Shown: positions 52,572-60,800, counted from the first letter of the stretch. The stretch: 64,000 bases of DNA from Hyphomicrobiales bacterium (GCA_900470805.1 UCCA01000018.1:434001-498000); one strand, 5' to 3'. Numbers and translations are program-made. The notes: generated by a model not told the origin, from the sequence alone.

Positions 52572-53011
52572 CCGAAACCCTTTACGTCTTCCTCAAGCGT
52601 GACCTTTTCGAATGCCCAGGCCATCAGGGTTATACGGGCATCAAGGAGCTTGCGGGGTCGTGGCCGCTATCACTGGTAAAATCCGACCTCGTGCCGGTCA
52701 GGGATAAGTACGACCCGAAATATCAGGATAGCTACGCCCTACCCGTCGATCTCGCGCCTGACTTCACCAGAGCTTGCTTTCACGATCTGGCGATAGCTCA
52801 CCTTCAGAAGAAGGTCTCGGCCTTTGAAGAGGCAGTCACCCCAAGCGGCGACACGAAGTACGCCTATCACGGCGAGTTCAAATTCGATCAGATAGCGGTC
52901 GACGAGGACGGCGAGGAGCGCAGCTATCCAGTCTATGTCCCGTGGACAACGGTCAAAGAAATCATGGCTGCGATATCTGTGCGCGCCAAGACCTCCACAG
53001 GTGCAGCATGA
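52568..53011 (+). CDS. hypothetical phage protein
   Basis: 147 residues. No motif recognised; C-terminal block QIAVDEDGEERSYPVYVPW. ATGA coupled to both neighbours. Confidence 0.6.
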   Translation: MTETLYVFLKRDLFECPGHQGYTGIKELAGSWPLSLVKSDLVPVRDKYDPKYQDSYALPVDLAPDFTRACFHDLAIAHLQKKVSAFEEAVTPSGDTKYAYHGEFKFDQIAVDEDGEERSYPVYVPWTTVKEIMAAISVRAKTSTGAA

Positions 53012-53211
53012 GAACCGCCTCCGAATACCTCCGAGCCAATCCTCACGCTCGATCGACGACAATAGCCCACCGAGAAAAGGTAGCCGCCACCGTCGAGCAG
53101 CTGCAGCGCGAGATAGCCGCCAAGGGCATGAACACCCGCCCAAGGAGCGAGACCACCGTGCGGAAGATGATGCGGGGAATCGCAGCGCTGATGGCGAGGG
53201 CGAAGCAATGA
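53008..53211 (+). CDS. small basic helical protein
   Basis: 67 residues, basic, helical with EKVAATVEQLQREIAAKG and MRGIAALMARAKQ. ATGA coupled. No family recognised. Confidence 0.58.
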   Translation: MRTASEYLRANPHARSTTIAHREKVAATVEQLQREIAAKGMNTRPRSETTVRKMMRGIAALMARAKQ

Positions 53212-53615
53212 GCCGGCGCGAGTTCACCAAGGCTGTCTACGCCCAGATTGTGAAGCGCGCCATGCTGCCTTCAGGCGAGATCGCCTGCGAGGGCTGCGGC
53301 CTCATCCTTGGCAAGAAGCGCTATCACGTCGACCATACGATCCCTGACGCCCTACAGGTCGACAAACGCGGCAAGCTCACCGCCGAAGACGGTAAGCTCC
53401 TCGGCTGGGAATGCTGCCATAAGCCGAAGACCGCGAATGACCAGGGCGTCATCGCCAAGGCGAAGCGCGTCGAGGAATCCTATCTCGCGATGCAGCGCCC
53501 TAAGCAGAAGATCCGCAGCCCCGGCTTTGCCAAATCCCAAAAGCCCCCGCGCATATCCAAGCCCCGGCTGCCACCCGCCCAGCTTTACGCGCCGATACAG
53601 GAGACGAGACGATGA
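53208..53615 (+). CDS. HNH endonuclease-like protein
   Basis: 135 residues. Metal site CEGCGLILGKKRYHVDHTIPDAL and WECCHKPKTANDQ form an HNH-type fold. The C-terminal tail is Lys/Pro-rich. ATGA coupled. It may act in packaging or recombination. Confidence 0.75.
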   Translation: MSRREFTKAVYAQIVKRAMLPSGEIACEGCGLILGKKRYHVDHTIPDALQVDKRGKLTAEDGKLLGWECCHKPKTANDQGVIAKAKRVEESYLAMQRPKQKIRSPGFAKSQKPPRISKPRLPPAQLYAPIQETRR

Positions 53616-53971
53616 GCGATCGCAACCTCAACCCGCACGCTGAAGCCCGTGTAGCTATGGCTCTTTGGTCCGACCGGTATTCCAAGCAGAAGCTCGGATG
53701 CATGGACTTCTACGACGGCCTTACGGCGGCTCAGAAATCAACCTGTGCACAGATCGTTGATGGGATCATCTATGCAGACCGAGCAGATGGTCGCACCCGA
53801 GCGCCCCATCCTATTTCCGTTGGGTATGTCGCCGAGCCCGATGGCTGGATCTGCGAAGACGAATTCACGCGTGAAGCCGAACAGCGCGACGAGTGGGTCG
53901 AGGAAGGCCTTTCGCCGAAGCCGTTCTATTTCGCGCCGCCAACCATCGCCAAGCTGGAGGACCAGCCATGA
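53612..53971 (+). CDS. hypothetical phage protein
   Basis: 119 residues. ARVAMALWSDRYSKQKLGCMDFYDGL and an acidic region EDEFTREAEQRDEWVEEGL. Coupled to its neighbours; no family recognised. Confidence 0.58.
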   Translation: MSDRNLNPHAEARVAMALWSDRYSKQKLGCMDFYDGLTAAQKSTCAQIVDGIIYADRADGRTRAPHPISVGYVAEPDGWICEDEFTREAEQRDEWVEEGLSPKPFYFAPPTIAKLEDQP

Positions 53972-54525
53972 CCAACCCATTCCACAACTGGAACAAGGGC
54001 GGTACCTGCACTGAATGTGGCTGCAGCTACGCTGGATTTGAACGCCGAGATCCGTGCCCGGGCAAATCAACCGCACCCGCTGAGCTTTCGATGGGCAGAA
54101 AGTTCGCCGTTGGAGATCGTGTCCGTAAGCGCTCCGGCTCATGGTGGGAAGGTCGGATCGTCGGCTTCTACAGCACTGAACAGACGCCAATCGGTTACAA
54201 CGTCCAGCTTGACACGGTGCTGAATGGGCCGGTCCAGATTTACCCTGAGACTGCCCTCACCTTGTCTCCCACCGCCGACACTCAAAACCCGTTGCCTTCC
54301 ACAAACGGCGAAATCGGAGAGACAAACCATGCACCCGCTCAGCTTTCGATGGGTAGTGATGCCCGCGAAATCATCACCCGTTTTCTCGCTGAGCAGGCCG
54401 CTGGTTCGCCTATGAGCGGAGGTCTTAAGGCTGGCGACTACATGGGCTTGGGAGGAGTTCACGAGCAAGCCGACGAACTGCTCAAGCGCCTATCCGTCAT
54501 CAGTGCTTCGGAGGTGGAGGGATGA
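53968..54525 (+). CDS. protein with an internal DfrB (R67 DHFR)-like domain
   Basis: 185 residues. The N-terminal part (residues 1-35) has a Cys cluster, CTECGC. Residues 42-100 align with the type II dihydrofolate reductase fold of plasmid R67 (DfrB): FAVGDRVRKRSGSWWEGRIVG and GPVQIYPETAL, including the VQIYP active-site strand and the Lys of GDRVRK. In frame, 23-bp repeats at 54073-54095 and 54331-54353 encode APA(E/Q)LSMG on both sides. The C-terminal part (about 130-185) is a helical phage-type tail. Whether the module reduces dihydrofolate is unknown. Confidence 0.75.
   Translation: MTNPFHNWNKGGTCTECGCSYAGFERRDPCPGKSTAPAELSMGRKFAVGDRVRKRSGSWWEGRIVGFYSTEQTPIGYNVQLDTVLNGPVQIYPETALTLSPTADTQNPLPSTNGEIGETNHAPAQLSMGSDAREIITRFLAEQAAGSPMSGGLKAGDYMGLGGVHEQADELLKRLSVISASEVEG
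54073..54095 (+). repeat. direct repeat flanking the DfrB-like module, left
   Basis: 23 bp with one mismatch to 54331-54353 and in the same codon frame. It encodes the residues at the start of the DfrB-like module (36-43). Confidence 0.8.
54331..54353 (+). repeat. direct repeat flanking the DfrB-like module, right
   Basis: Second copy, 258 bp (86 codons) after the first. Encodes residues 122-129. Confidence 0.8.
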
Positions 54526-55034
54526 GCGACCTTCTCATGAAACGCCGCGTGATCTTCTCGGAGTGCGGCTTGTTCCGCTATCTACTTGAGCATGATTTCG
54601 GCGGCACCGGTCCCGTCATCTCGCTCGGGATGGTCAATCCGTCGCTCGCCAACGGCGAAGAGAACGATCAGACCATGACGAAAGTTGACGGCTTCTGCAT
54701 CCGTCTCGGCGCAAGCAAAGTCATCGTCTGGAACCCCTTCGCGCGCATCGCAAAGGATATTCGCGATCTGCGTTACGCGGACGATCCTATCGGCCCAGAG
54801 AACGACGCTCACATCGCGAGGGCCATCCAAGGCGCTGACATCCACATCGTTGCGTGGGGACCGCTATCAAAGCTTCCGAAGCCGCTTCGAAACCGATGGC
54901 GTTCGGTCGTCGATGTTCTCGCAGCCGCAGGAGCAACGCCGATGTGCTGGGGAACTGCGCTCGACGGCCATCCCCGTCATCCGCTGATGCTGGCCTATGC
55001 CACGCCGCTTGTCCCGTGGGAGGCGCCGCTATGA
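54522..55034 (+). CDS. DUF1643 family protein
   Basis: 170 residues with FSECGLFRYLLEH, MVNPSLANGEENDQTMTKVDGFC, WNPFARIAKDIRDLRYADDPIGPEND, an order I recognise from DUF1643 phage and plasmid proteins. The function is unknown. ATGA coupled. Confidence 0.75.
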   Translation: MSDLLMKRRVIFSECGLFRYLLEHDFGGTGPVISLGMVNPSLANGEENDQTMTKVDGFCIRLGASKVIVWNPFARIAKDIRDLRYADDPIGPENDAHIARAIQGADIHIVAWGPLSKLPKPLRNRWRSVVDVLAAAGATPMCWGTALDGHPRHPLMLAYATPLVPWEAPL

Positions 55035-55249
55035 CCGACAAGCTCACGAAATGCTTGGCCTGCGACGGTCGCGGCTCGTTCCGCTGCGACTGCTGGCCGG
55101 CCGACTGCATCTGTGGCCAGGACGAGGAAACGTGTTCGGAATGCAACGGTGACGGCTGGCTAGACCCCAGCTACGACCCGTTCGACGGGCACTACGAAAA
55201 CGACACGTCCCCACCAGCGCCCCTAGAGATGGAGGGCTCGGAGCGATGA
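55031..55249 (+). CDS. small zinc-finger protein, DnaJ cysteine-repeat-like
   Basis: 72 residues with CLACDGRGSFRC, CDCWPADCICG and CSECNGDGWLD, CxxCxGxG-like repeats similar to DnaJ zinc fingers. It is the last gene of the operon and ends 2 bp before the convergent DUF982 gene. Confidence 0.68.
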   Translation: MTDKLTKCLACDGRGSFRCDCWPADCICGQDEETCSECNGDGWLDPSYDPFDGHYENDTSPPAPLEMEGSER

Positions 55250-55251
55250 GG

Positions 55252-55515
55252 CTAGGCCAGAATATTTACTTCGATGGCGGCGTCTATGAACGCTTGGCGT
55301 GCCGCGTCCAGCGAACCGTAATGCTGGATCGCCAACCTACAGGACATTTTGGCAATCTCGAATTTTTGCCCTCGCTCCGCTGGCCACCGGTTCCAAAGAT
55401 AGTCCATGGCCTGCTTTGGCCCGTCTATGGTTTCTGTCATTCCTCGCCCGATCCTCACGAAGACGGGTGCTTCCCAGAGTATGACCTCCGAAAAATCATC
55501 TCGGCGCTGGCTCAT
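55252..55515 (-). CDS. DUF982 protein, copy 3
   Basis: 87 residues with the DUF982 order: WEAPVFVRIGRG, AMDYLWNRWPAERGQKFEIAKMSCRLAIQH, and AFIDAAIEVNIL. GGAGGAAA precedes the ATG. It converges on the end of the rightward operon. A longer plus-strand frame across this region is rejected. Confidence 0.78.
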   Translation of the reverse strand: MSQRRDDFSEVILWEAPVFVRIGRGMTETIDGPKQAMDYLWNRWPAERGQKFEIAKMSCRLAIQHYGSLDAARQAFIDAAIEVNILA

Positions 55516-55719
55516 TTTCCTCCTCCAACTTTTGGTTTTCGGAGAAATATTTTAGGGCAGTTCACGGGGCCAGCAATTAAAAAAGACAAGCGGGACGCCT
55601 CAGTTTTTTGTGATCCTTTGGCCCCGCCGTCATTTCAAAATGCGTACGGGGAACTGCGGAAACGGCAAGAGCCGGAAAGTGGATCACTCTCCGGCCCCTT
55701 GAGGCGAACTTGGCTTAAG
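55516..55719. other. gene-free interval with a hairpin
   Basis: About 200 bp without a gene. GCCGGA-n-AGTG / ACT-n-TCCGGC at 55671-55695 forms an imperfect hairpin just after the secreted-protein gene, without a T run. Confidence 0.4.
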
Positions 55720-55992
55720 TTAGCGGCAGACCTTCGTCGTCCGCGAAACTCTCTCGCCGTCGCGATAGGTTACGACTCGTTTAGTGACGCAAGACGGGTG
55801 ACGACGATAGTCTTCACTCACCATGCGTGCTCTCCGATCATTATCCCAGCCACGGTGGTGGCCACGCTCCCAGCCGCGGTGCGGGCTAGAACCGTCATCA
55901 GTGCGAATGACGACGGTGTCCGCGTAGGAAGCCGCTGGGACGGCGACGATGGACGAAAAAGCGAGAGCGACAGCAAGAATGATTTTCTTCAT
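55720..55992 (-). CDS. small secreted protein
   Basis: 90 residues with a signal peptide (KKIILAVALAFSSIVAVPAASYA, cleavage after about residue 24). The mature part is rich in Arg, His and Trp (HRGWERGHHRGWDNDRR) and has two Cys. GAGGTAA lies upstream. It is typical of small periplasmic or secreted rhizobial proteins; role unknown. It may be a lysogenic cargo gene. Confidence 0.68.
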   Translation of the reverse strand: MKKIILAVALAFSSIVAVPAASYADTVVIRTDDGSSPHRGWERGHHRGWDNDRRARMVSEDYRRHPSCVTKRVVTYRDGERVSRTTKVCR

Positions 55993-56120
55993 GGGGTGTT
56001 ACCTCGAGTTATTAGACCGCGGGTAAATGATTGCTTGGCCCTTGCGTTCCACAAAAAATCTCGCTTCAGACTTCAGTCTGAGGAGACTTCAGACCATCGG
56101 CGAATCTGTGGAGGCAGCGA

Positions 56121-56312
56121 ATGACCGCGGCCCTCCCCTATATCTACCGCTGGGATCGTCAGGGCCGAAAAGGCCAGCCCTGCGAGGTTCTGATCCGCAC
56201 CCACGTCATGAATAGCTGCCTACTCCGGTTCTCGGACGGGTACACAATGGTCACTAGCCGGAATGCGCTACGCAAGGCTTCTGTGGATGAACCTAGTGGA
56301 AAGCGGGGATAA
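56121..56312 (+). CDS. small protein upstream of the excisionase-like gene
   Basis: 63 residues: YIYRWDRQGRKGQPCEVLIR and GYTMVTSRNALRK, basic. GGAGGC lies 5-7 nt before the ATG. I recall similar proteins beside rhizobial integrases. It may help regulate integration or excision; that is inferred. Confidence 0.65.
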   Translation: MTAALPYIYRWDRQGRKGQPCEVLIRTHVMNSCLLRFSDGYTMVTSRNALRKASVDEPSGKRG

Positions 56313-56313
56313 G

Positions 56314-56574
56314 ATGGGAACAACCATTGATCTCAGCCGCAATGTGCCGCGCCTTGGTCTCAGCAGATCCGAGGTCGCTCTTGCCATCGGCGTAAGCGCC
56401 AACACGGTAGACGTCATGGTCGAGGAGGGTTTTCTTCCGAGGCCGCGAAAGTGGCATAGCCGAAAGCTATGGCTTGTCGCCGAGGTTGCCGCCGCAATGT
56501 CTGAGTGGCCAGAGGACGGCATTGCGAGGAAAAAGGAAGATGCCGACGACGATCCTTGGGAGATGTCGGCATGA
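56314..56574 (+). CDS. MerR/AlpA-like HTH protein, excisionase candidate
   Basis: 86 residues. GLSRSEVALAIGVSANTVDVMVEEGFLPRPRKWHSRKLWLVAEV is a winged HTH like AlpA/Xis. The start at 56314 follows GCGGGGATAAG. It overlaps the integrase start as ATGA, the normal pairing of excisionase and integrase. Alternatively it is a regulator of int. Confidence 0.7.
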   Translation: MGTTIDLSRNVPRLGLSRSEVALAIGVSANTVDVMVEEGFLPRPRKWHSRKLWLVAEVAAAMSEWPEDGIARKKEDADDDPWEMSA

Positions 56575-57731
56575 GCGATATGGCCAATATTGACCTGCCT
56601 TATGTCGAGAAGAACAAGAGCCGACACGGGACGATGCGCTATTATTTCCGCATCGATGGGAAGCGCGTGTGCCGGCTCCCTGCCGACATTGATAGCGAGG
56701 AGTTCGCTGCGGCATACTGGAAGGCCCGCAACGCCGCCGCACCGCTTATTGAACGCGCTGGTGAAGCAAAGCCTATATCCGTCATCGTCAAGCCTGACAG
56801 CTTCCGCTGGCTGTGCATGGAGTACATGCGCTCTAACGAATTCACCGGCCTCGACATCACCACCCAGACCCGGCGCAGGAACATCATCGAGGCGATCTGG
56901 AAGGAAACGCTGAGCGATACCGACCCGCGACAGCTCGCCGATATACCTCTGTCGAAAATGACGGCTGTCCATATCGAGCATCTACGTGATCGAAAAAAGA
57001 ACGTGCCATTTGCCGCCGATGAGCACCTGAAGGTTCTGCGCCAGGTGTTCAACACCAAGAAGGACGGCAAGCAGATCACTCCCAACATCGCCCGCCTCGT
57101 GTCGCCCTTCAATGCGCACAGCGACGGCCACGAGACGGCCACGCCCGAGGAGCTGGCCAGATTCATCGAACATCACAAGCTTGGGTCCAAGGCTGTCCTT
57201 TATCTGTCGATCGCCATGTATACCGGCTTCCGAGTGTCTGACCTTGCCGCACTCGGTCCTCAGCATCGCCGGAAGGACGCCTTCAAATTTCGGTTGTTCA
57301 AGAATAGAAACAAGGCCCCGGTCGATATCGACATCACCATTCACCCAATTCTGGAAGGCGTGCTCGCGACACACAAGGTTACTGCCCTCACCTACCTGGT
57401 TACCGAATACGGCAAGCCGTTCACGGTGAAAGGCCTGGGGAACAGAATCTCGGATTGGTGGCGTCAGGCAGGGATGGGACACCTCACCTCGCATTCGGTT
57501 CGCAAAGGGCTCGCGACCGATGTGGCCCACAACGAAGCGACAGACAGCATGCTTGAGGCTATGTTCGGCTGGCGGGATGCCAAGACATCGAAGATCTACA
57601 CCCGCAATGCGGAGCGATCGAGACTGTCACGACAGACGGTAGCGAAGATCAATTGGGATGGGGTCGGGACGATGCTTCTCCCGAACGGAGAAGACGAAGA
57701 AGGTGTGGCGGAGTGTGGCACTCGCTCTTGA
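56571..57731 (+). CDS. int: tyrosine integrase
   Basis: 386 residues. N-terminal DNA-binding part: LPYVEKNKSRHGTMRYYFRIDG. The catalytic domain shows R221 in GFRVSDL, H308-x-x-R311 in SHSVRKGLAT, Trp334 in place of the second His (FGWRDAKTS), and nucleophile Tyr343 in KIYTR. The gene lies next to attR and reads towards it. It probably binds the GTGTGGC arm sites and recombines at tRNA-Cys. Confidence 0.93.
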   Translation: MSDMANIDLPYVEKNKSRHGTMRYYFRIDGKRVCRLPADIDSEEFAAAYWKARNAAAPLIERAGEAKPISVIVKPDSFRWLCMEYMRSNEFTGLDITTQTRRRNIIEAIWKETLSDTDPRQLADIPLSKMTAVHIEHLRDRKKNVPFAADEHLKVLRQVFNTKKDGKQITPNIARLVSPFNAHSDGHETATPEELARFIEHHKLGSKAVLYLSIAMYTGFRVSDLAALGPQHRRKDAFKFRLFKNRNKAPVDIDITIHPILEGVLATHKVTALTYLVTEYGKPFTVKGLGNRISDWWRQAGMGHLTSHSVRKGLATDVAHNEATDSMLEAMFGWRDAKTSKIYTRNAERSRLSRQTVAKINWDGVGTMLLPNGEDEEGVAECGTRS

Positions 57732-57767
57732 TATTGCTTGGCAATTATTTGAGCCTTAGGTGTGGCA
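57701..57767. promoter_or_regulatory. integrase arm-type repeats, right side
   Basis: AGGTGTGGC at 57701-57709, AGTGTGGCACT at 57712-57722 and AGGTGTGGCACT at 57758-57769. The first two lie in the int reading frame. They match the left-end repeats at 5978-6032. Confidence 0.6.
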
Positions 57768-57803
57768 CTAACCGGCTAAGTTTACGGTAAACGCTCGCTT
57801 TTC

Positions 57804-57828
57804 CAATTCCGGGCGAGGCCTCCAAACG
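57804..57828 (+). repeat. attR core
   Basis: 25 bp identical to 5907-5931; the host's displaced tRNA-Cys 3' end. Host sequence begins beyond it. Confidence 0.92.
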
Positions 57829-58022
57829 ATTTTAAAATCTCCATATCTGTCGATGCATTGTGACGTTTTGTGCCATTTCCAGGCCTGAACGCATTTGTTT
57901 GCGCCTGTTATTGGGCGAAAATGCCGTAGACGGGAATCCCAAGCGGTGCCGAAACAACAAATCCTCCTGCCCGTTTCACCGGAAAGGAGGATTTGATGCT
58001 GAAACTGAGCTTTAGATCTCGA

Positions 58023-58418
58023 TCAAGGTCCAACGCACTGGCGACGCGGGCCATAGTTTGGCTGGTAGGTGTTGTCGGATGCGCGGTAAGACCGGTAGCG
58101 GCTGTAGCAGTAGTCAACGTGGGACCCGCCGGACTGAACCCGCTGCTGCGAGCCAATAACGCCGCCAATTATGGCACCCGCTGCTAGACCGCCGATAATT
58201 GCGCCGGTGTTGTCGTGACGACGATAGTAACGGCGATCATCGTACCGATATCGGTCACGATCGCTATAACGATAGCGGTTACGGTCGCAATGTCGGTATG
58301 GACCACATCTTTCCCAGTTTCTTTCATACTGCTTGCTACGCACTTCAAACGCTCCTGCAGGCGCAATGCTTCCAAGGCAACTGAGCAACGCCAAAGCAAC
58401 AATCGAAAATTTCCGCAT
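58023..58418 (-). CDS. BA14K family surface protein
   Basis: 131 residues with a signal peptide ([23 protein letters not shown]) and a C-terminal BA14K block: a Tyr/Arg/Asp repeat region, a Gly-rich hydrophobic helix, then [22 protein letters not shown]14K proteins are rhizobial immunogenic, lectin-like surface proteins. GAGGTT precedes the start at 58418. First host gene after attR. Confidence 0.82.
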   Translation of the reverse strand: MRKFSIVALALLSCLGSIAPAGAFEVRSKQYERNWERCGPYRHCDRNRYRYSDRDRYRYDDRRYYRRHDNTGAIIGGLAAGAIIGGVIGSQQRVQSGGSHVDYCYSRYRSYRASDNTYQPNYGPRRQCVGP

Positions 58419-58605
58419 GCGACGAACCTCACAATCCTCCACGGATGATCACGTCATCCAATGCAGCTAAAACGCAGTTACCGGATATTCGTTCCAATCA
58501 ATTGGTTTTTCTTAAGAATTTTCGATAGAAAAGGTCTGGCCAACCGCTTCCAAAAGCAGGAGCGAATCCGGCATCCTACACTTTCTTTGGCTTTCCAGCT
58601 GCTTT

Positions 58606-58623
58606 ATGACAGCCGCATGACAA
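58606..58623 (-). promoter_or_regulatory. PHO box
   Basis: ATGACAG (58606-58612), 4 bp, ATGACAA (58617-58623). The reverse complement is a pair of 7-bp repeats (TTGTCAT, CTGTCAT) with 4-bp spacing, matching the PhoB box. It lies 22 to 40 bp before the orfA start. PhoB represses the orthologous operon in Sinorhizobium, so repression in low phosphate is expected. Confidence 0.7.
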
Positions 58624-58645
58624 CAACCCCTGCTGGATGGACATT

Positions 58646-59287
58646 ATGCTGAGCTGGTTTCGGAAACTCATGCCACGCGAAGACCGGTTCTTCGATCTCT
58701 TTGCGCAGCATTCGCGCACCGTTGTCGGTGCCACGGAGGCTCTCGACCAGCTGCTCTCCGGAAACGACACCGAAACGCATTGTGCTCGCATCGTGGCGTT
58801 GGAGAACGAGGCCGACGACATCACCCGCGAGGTGTTGCTGGCGGTGCGCCGCAGTTTCATCACGCCGTTCGACCGAAGCGACATCAAGGACCTGATCCAG
58901 TCGATGGACGACGCGATCGACATGATGCACAAGACGGTGAAGACCATCCGGCTGTTCGAGCAGAAGAGTTTCGATCCGCTGATGCAGGAGATGGGCAAGA
59001 CGATCGTCGAAGCAGCCCATCTGGTGGCGGAGGCCATTCCCCTGCTTGAGCGCATCAACGCCAACGCTTCGCGGCTGACGACGATTGCCGAAGCGGTCAC
59101 GCGGGTGGAAGGTCGCTCCGACGAACTGCATGACCAGGGCCTGAAGGACCTGTTTCGCCGTCACGGCGCGTCCAATCCAATGGCCTATATCATCGGCAGC
59201 GAAATCTATGGCGAGCTCGAGAAGGTCGTCGACAGGTTCGAGGACGTCGCCAACGAGATCAGCGGCATTGTGATCGAGAACGTCTGA
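58646..59287 (+). CDS. orfA: DUF47 / PhoU-like accessory protein of the phosphate transporter
   Basis: 213 residues, fully helical as in the PhoU-like DUF47 family: LENEADDITREVLLAVRRSFITPFDRSDIKDLIQSMDDAID. It regulates the pit transporter coded next, overlapping by 1 bp (the final GA of TGATG). The start at 58646 (MLSWFRK) follows GGATGGA; 58637 is an alternative. Confidence 0.88.
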   Translation: MLSWFRKLMPREDRFFDLFAQHSRTVVGATEALDQLLSGNDTETHCARIVALENEADDITREVLLAVRRSFITPFDRSDIKDLIQSMDDAIDMMHKTVKTIRLFEQKSFDPLMQEMGKTIVEAAHLVAEAIPLLERINANASRLTTIAEAVTRVEGRSDELHDQGLKDLFRRHGASNPMAYIIGSEIYGELEKVVDRFEDVANEISGIVIENV

Positions 59288-60291
59288 TGGATGCCACCCT
59301 CGCCTTACCGCTGCTGATCGGGCTGATCGCAGTCGCGCTGTTCTTCGACTTTCTGAACGGCCTTCATGACGCGGCGAACTCGATTGCGACGATTGTCTCG
59401 ACGCGTGTGCTGCGGCCGCAATATGCGGTTGCCTGGGCCGCTTTCTTCAACTTCATCGCTTTCCTGTTCTTTGGTCTGCATGTGGCCGAGACGCTGGGAA
59501 CGGGCATCATCGATCCTGATATCGTTTCGCCGATGGTGATCTTCGCGGCGCTGATGGGCGCGATCATCTGGAACATCGTGACATGGGTGTTCGGTATACC
59601 CTCGAGCTCCTCGCATGCGCTGGTCGGTGGTCTCGTCGGCGCCGGTCTCGCCAAGGTGGGCCTGAGCTCGATTGTCTGGAGTGGCTTGCTGAAGACCGCC
59701 GGCGCTATCGTGATGTCGCCAATGATCGGCTTTCTGCTGGCGCTGTTTCTGGTGCTCTGCGTGTCGTGGATCTTCGTGCGGCAGACGCCGTTCGCGGTCG
59801 ACCGCACCTTCCGCATCCTGCAGTTCGTGTCGGCCTCGCTTTATTCGTTGGGGCATGGCGGCAACGACGCGCAGAAGACCATGGGGATCATTGCCATTCT
59901 TCTCTATTCGCAGGGCTATCTCGGCGGCAGCTTCCATGTGCCCTTGTGGGTCGTGCTGTCCTGCCAGTCGGCCATGGCGCTCGGCACATTGTTCGGCGGC
60001 TGGCGCATCGTGCATACGATGGGCTCAAAAATTACCCGACTCAACCCGATGCAGGGGTTCTGCGCGGAAACGGGCGGCGCTCTCACACTGTTCGGCGCCA
60101 CCTGGCTCGGCATCCCCGTCTCAACGACCCATACGATCACCGGCGCAATCATCGGCGTCGGTGCAGCGCGGCGGGTGTCCGCCGTGCGCTGGGGCCTTGC
60201 TGGCAATATCGTCGTCGCCTGGGTGGTGACGCTGCCGGCCGCCGCGTTGATCGCTGCGGCGTTCTACTGGCTCGCCGGCCTCTTCGCCTGA
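59287..60291 (+). CDS. pit: PiT-family inorganic phosphate transporter
   Basis: 334 residues, about 8-10 membrane helices. The two PiT repeats are seen: FLNGLHDAANSIATIVSTRVL (18-38) with SSSSHALVGGLVGAGLA (about 106-122), and GGNDAQKTMG (about 194-203) with VSTTHTITGAIIGVG (about 280-294). It imports metal-phosphate with protons, at low affinity, in phosphate-rich conditions. Confidence 0.92.
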   Translation: MDATLALPLLIGLIAVALFFDFLNGLHDAANSIATIVSTRVLRPQYAVAWAAFFNFIAFLFFGLHVAETLGTGIIDPDIVSPMVIFAALMGAIIWNIVTWVFGIPSSSSHALVGGLVGAGLAKVGLSSIVWSGLLKTAGAIVMSPMIGFLLALFLVLCVSWIFVRQTPFAVDRTFRILQFVSASLYSLGHGGNDAQKTMGIIAILLYSQGYLGGSFHVPLWVVLSCQSAMALGTLFGGWRIVHTMGSKITRLNPMQGFCAETGGALTLFGATWLGIPVSTTHTITGAIIGVGAARRVSAVRWGLAGNIVVAWVVTLPAAALIAAAFYWLAGLFA

Positions 60292-60304
60292 ACGTCAAGC
60301 TTGA

Positions 60305-60601
60305 TCAGGAGGCGGAGTTCCGCCTCCTGTGCCACCACACCGAAAATCGTCGCCGCATGCGTCGCGCGATATGAAGGTCGTGCGACAGCACGAGCACGCC
60401 GAGTGGCACCATCCAGAAGCCGAGGATCGGCAGGAACCCCAGGAAACCGCCGAAGACAAGCAATCCGCCGACCAAAAGCCGCGCGATGCGTGATTTCGGC
60501 AAGGGAATGCGTGTCGGACCCATAACAATGTGGCCGGTCGTGTGATCGATGCCGAAACGCTTGGCGCGCGGTTTTGCTGTGTTGTTGTCGCTCTCAGTCA
60601 T
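60305..60601 (-). CDS. PGPGW-like small membrane protein
   Basis: 98 residues with two hydrophobic segments (about 41-60, RLLVGGLLVFGGFLGFLPIL, and 63-72, VPLGVLVLS) and a basic C-terminus (HIARRMRRRFSVWWHRRR). The FLPILGFWMVPLGVLVLS stretch resembles PGPGW-type proteins. The start at 60601 has no clear ribosome-binding site. It is convergent with pit. Confidence 0.65.
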   Translation of the reverse strand: MTESDNNTAKPRAKRFGIDHTTGHIVMGPTRIPLPKSRIARLLVGGLLVFGGFLGFLPILGFWMVPLGVLVLSHDLHIARRMRRRFSVWWHRRRNSAS

Positions 60602-60718
60602 CCACAGGAGATGGGGATAAATTGAATGATTGCAAGCATTTGTCATTTTTTTGAAAAAACCGCTTGGCAAATCGAGCAAGCATTTGTATTAGCCCACTCA
60701 CACCGACGCAAGCGGTGA

Positions 60719-60793
60719 TCCCTGGTAGCTCAGCGGTAGAGCATTCGACTGTTAATCGACAGGTCGCCGGTTCGAATCCGGCCCGGGGAGCCA
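60719..60793 (+). tRNA. tRNA-Asn (GTT)
   Basis: 75 nt. Acceptor TCCCTGG pairs with CCGGGGA (one T-G pair), discriminator G, encoded CCA. The anticodon loop is CTGTTAA. T-arm GCCGG-TTCGAAT-CCGGC. Confidence 0.95.
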
Positions 60794-60800
60794 GTTTCTA

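Larger units (their letters stand above)
5907..57828. mobile_element. intact temperate siphovirus-like prophage, about 51.9 kb
   Basis: Bounded by a 25-bp perfect direct repeat derived from the tRNA-Cys 3' end, with a tyrosine integrase next to attR. It contains repressor, early replication, recombination, packaging, head, tail and lysis modules in a coherent order with no transposase or obvious pseudogene. A tape-measure gene of about 3.6 kb with no sheath gene indicates a long non-contractile tail. No essential module is visibly broken, so it may be inducible. Confidence 0.93.

Noticed and set aside
55246..56124. 292-codon plus-strand frame
   Set aside because: It overlaps the DUF982 gene and the secreted-protein gene on the other strand, both with proper starts and families.
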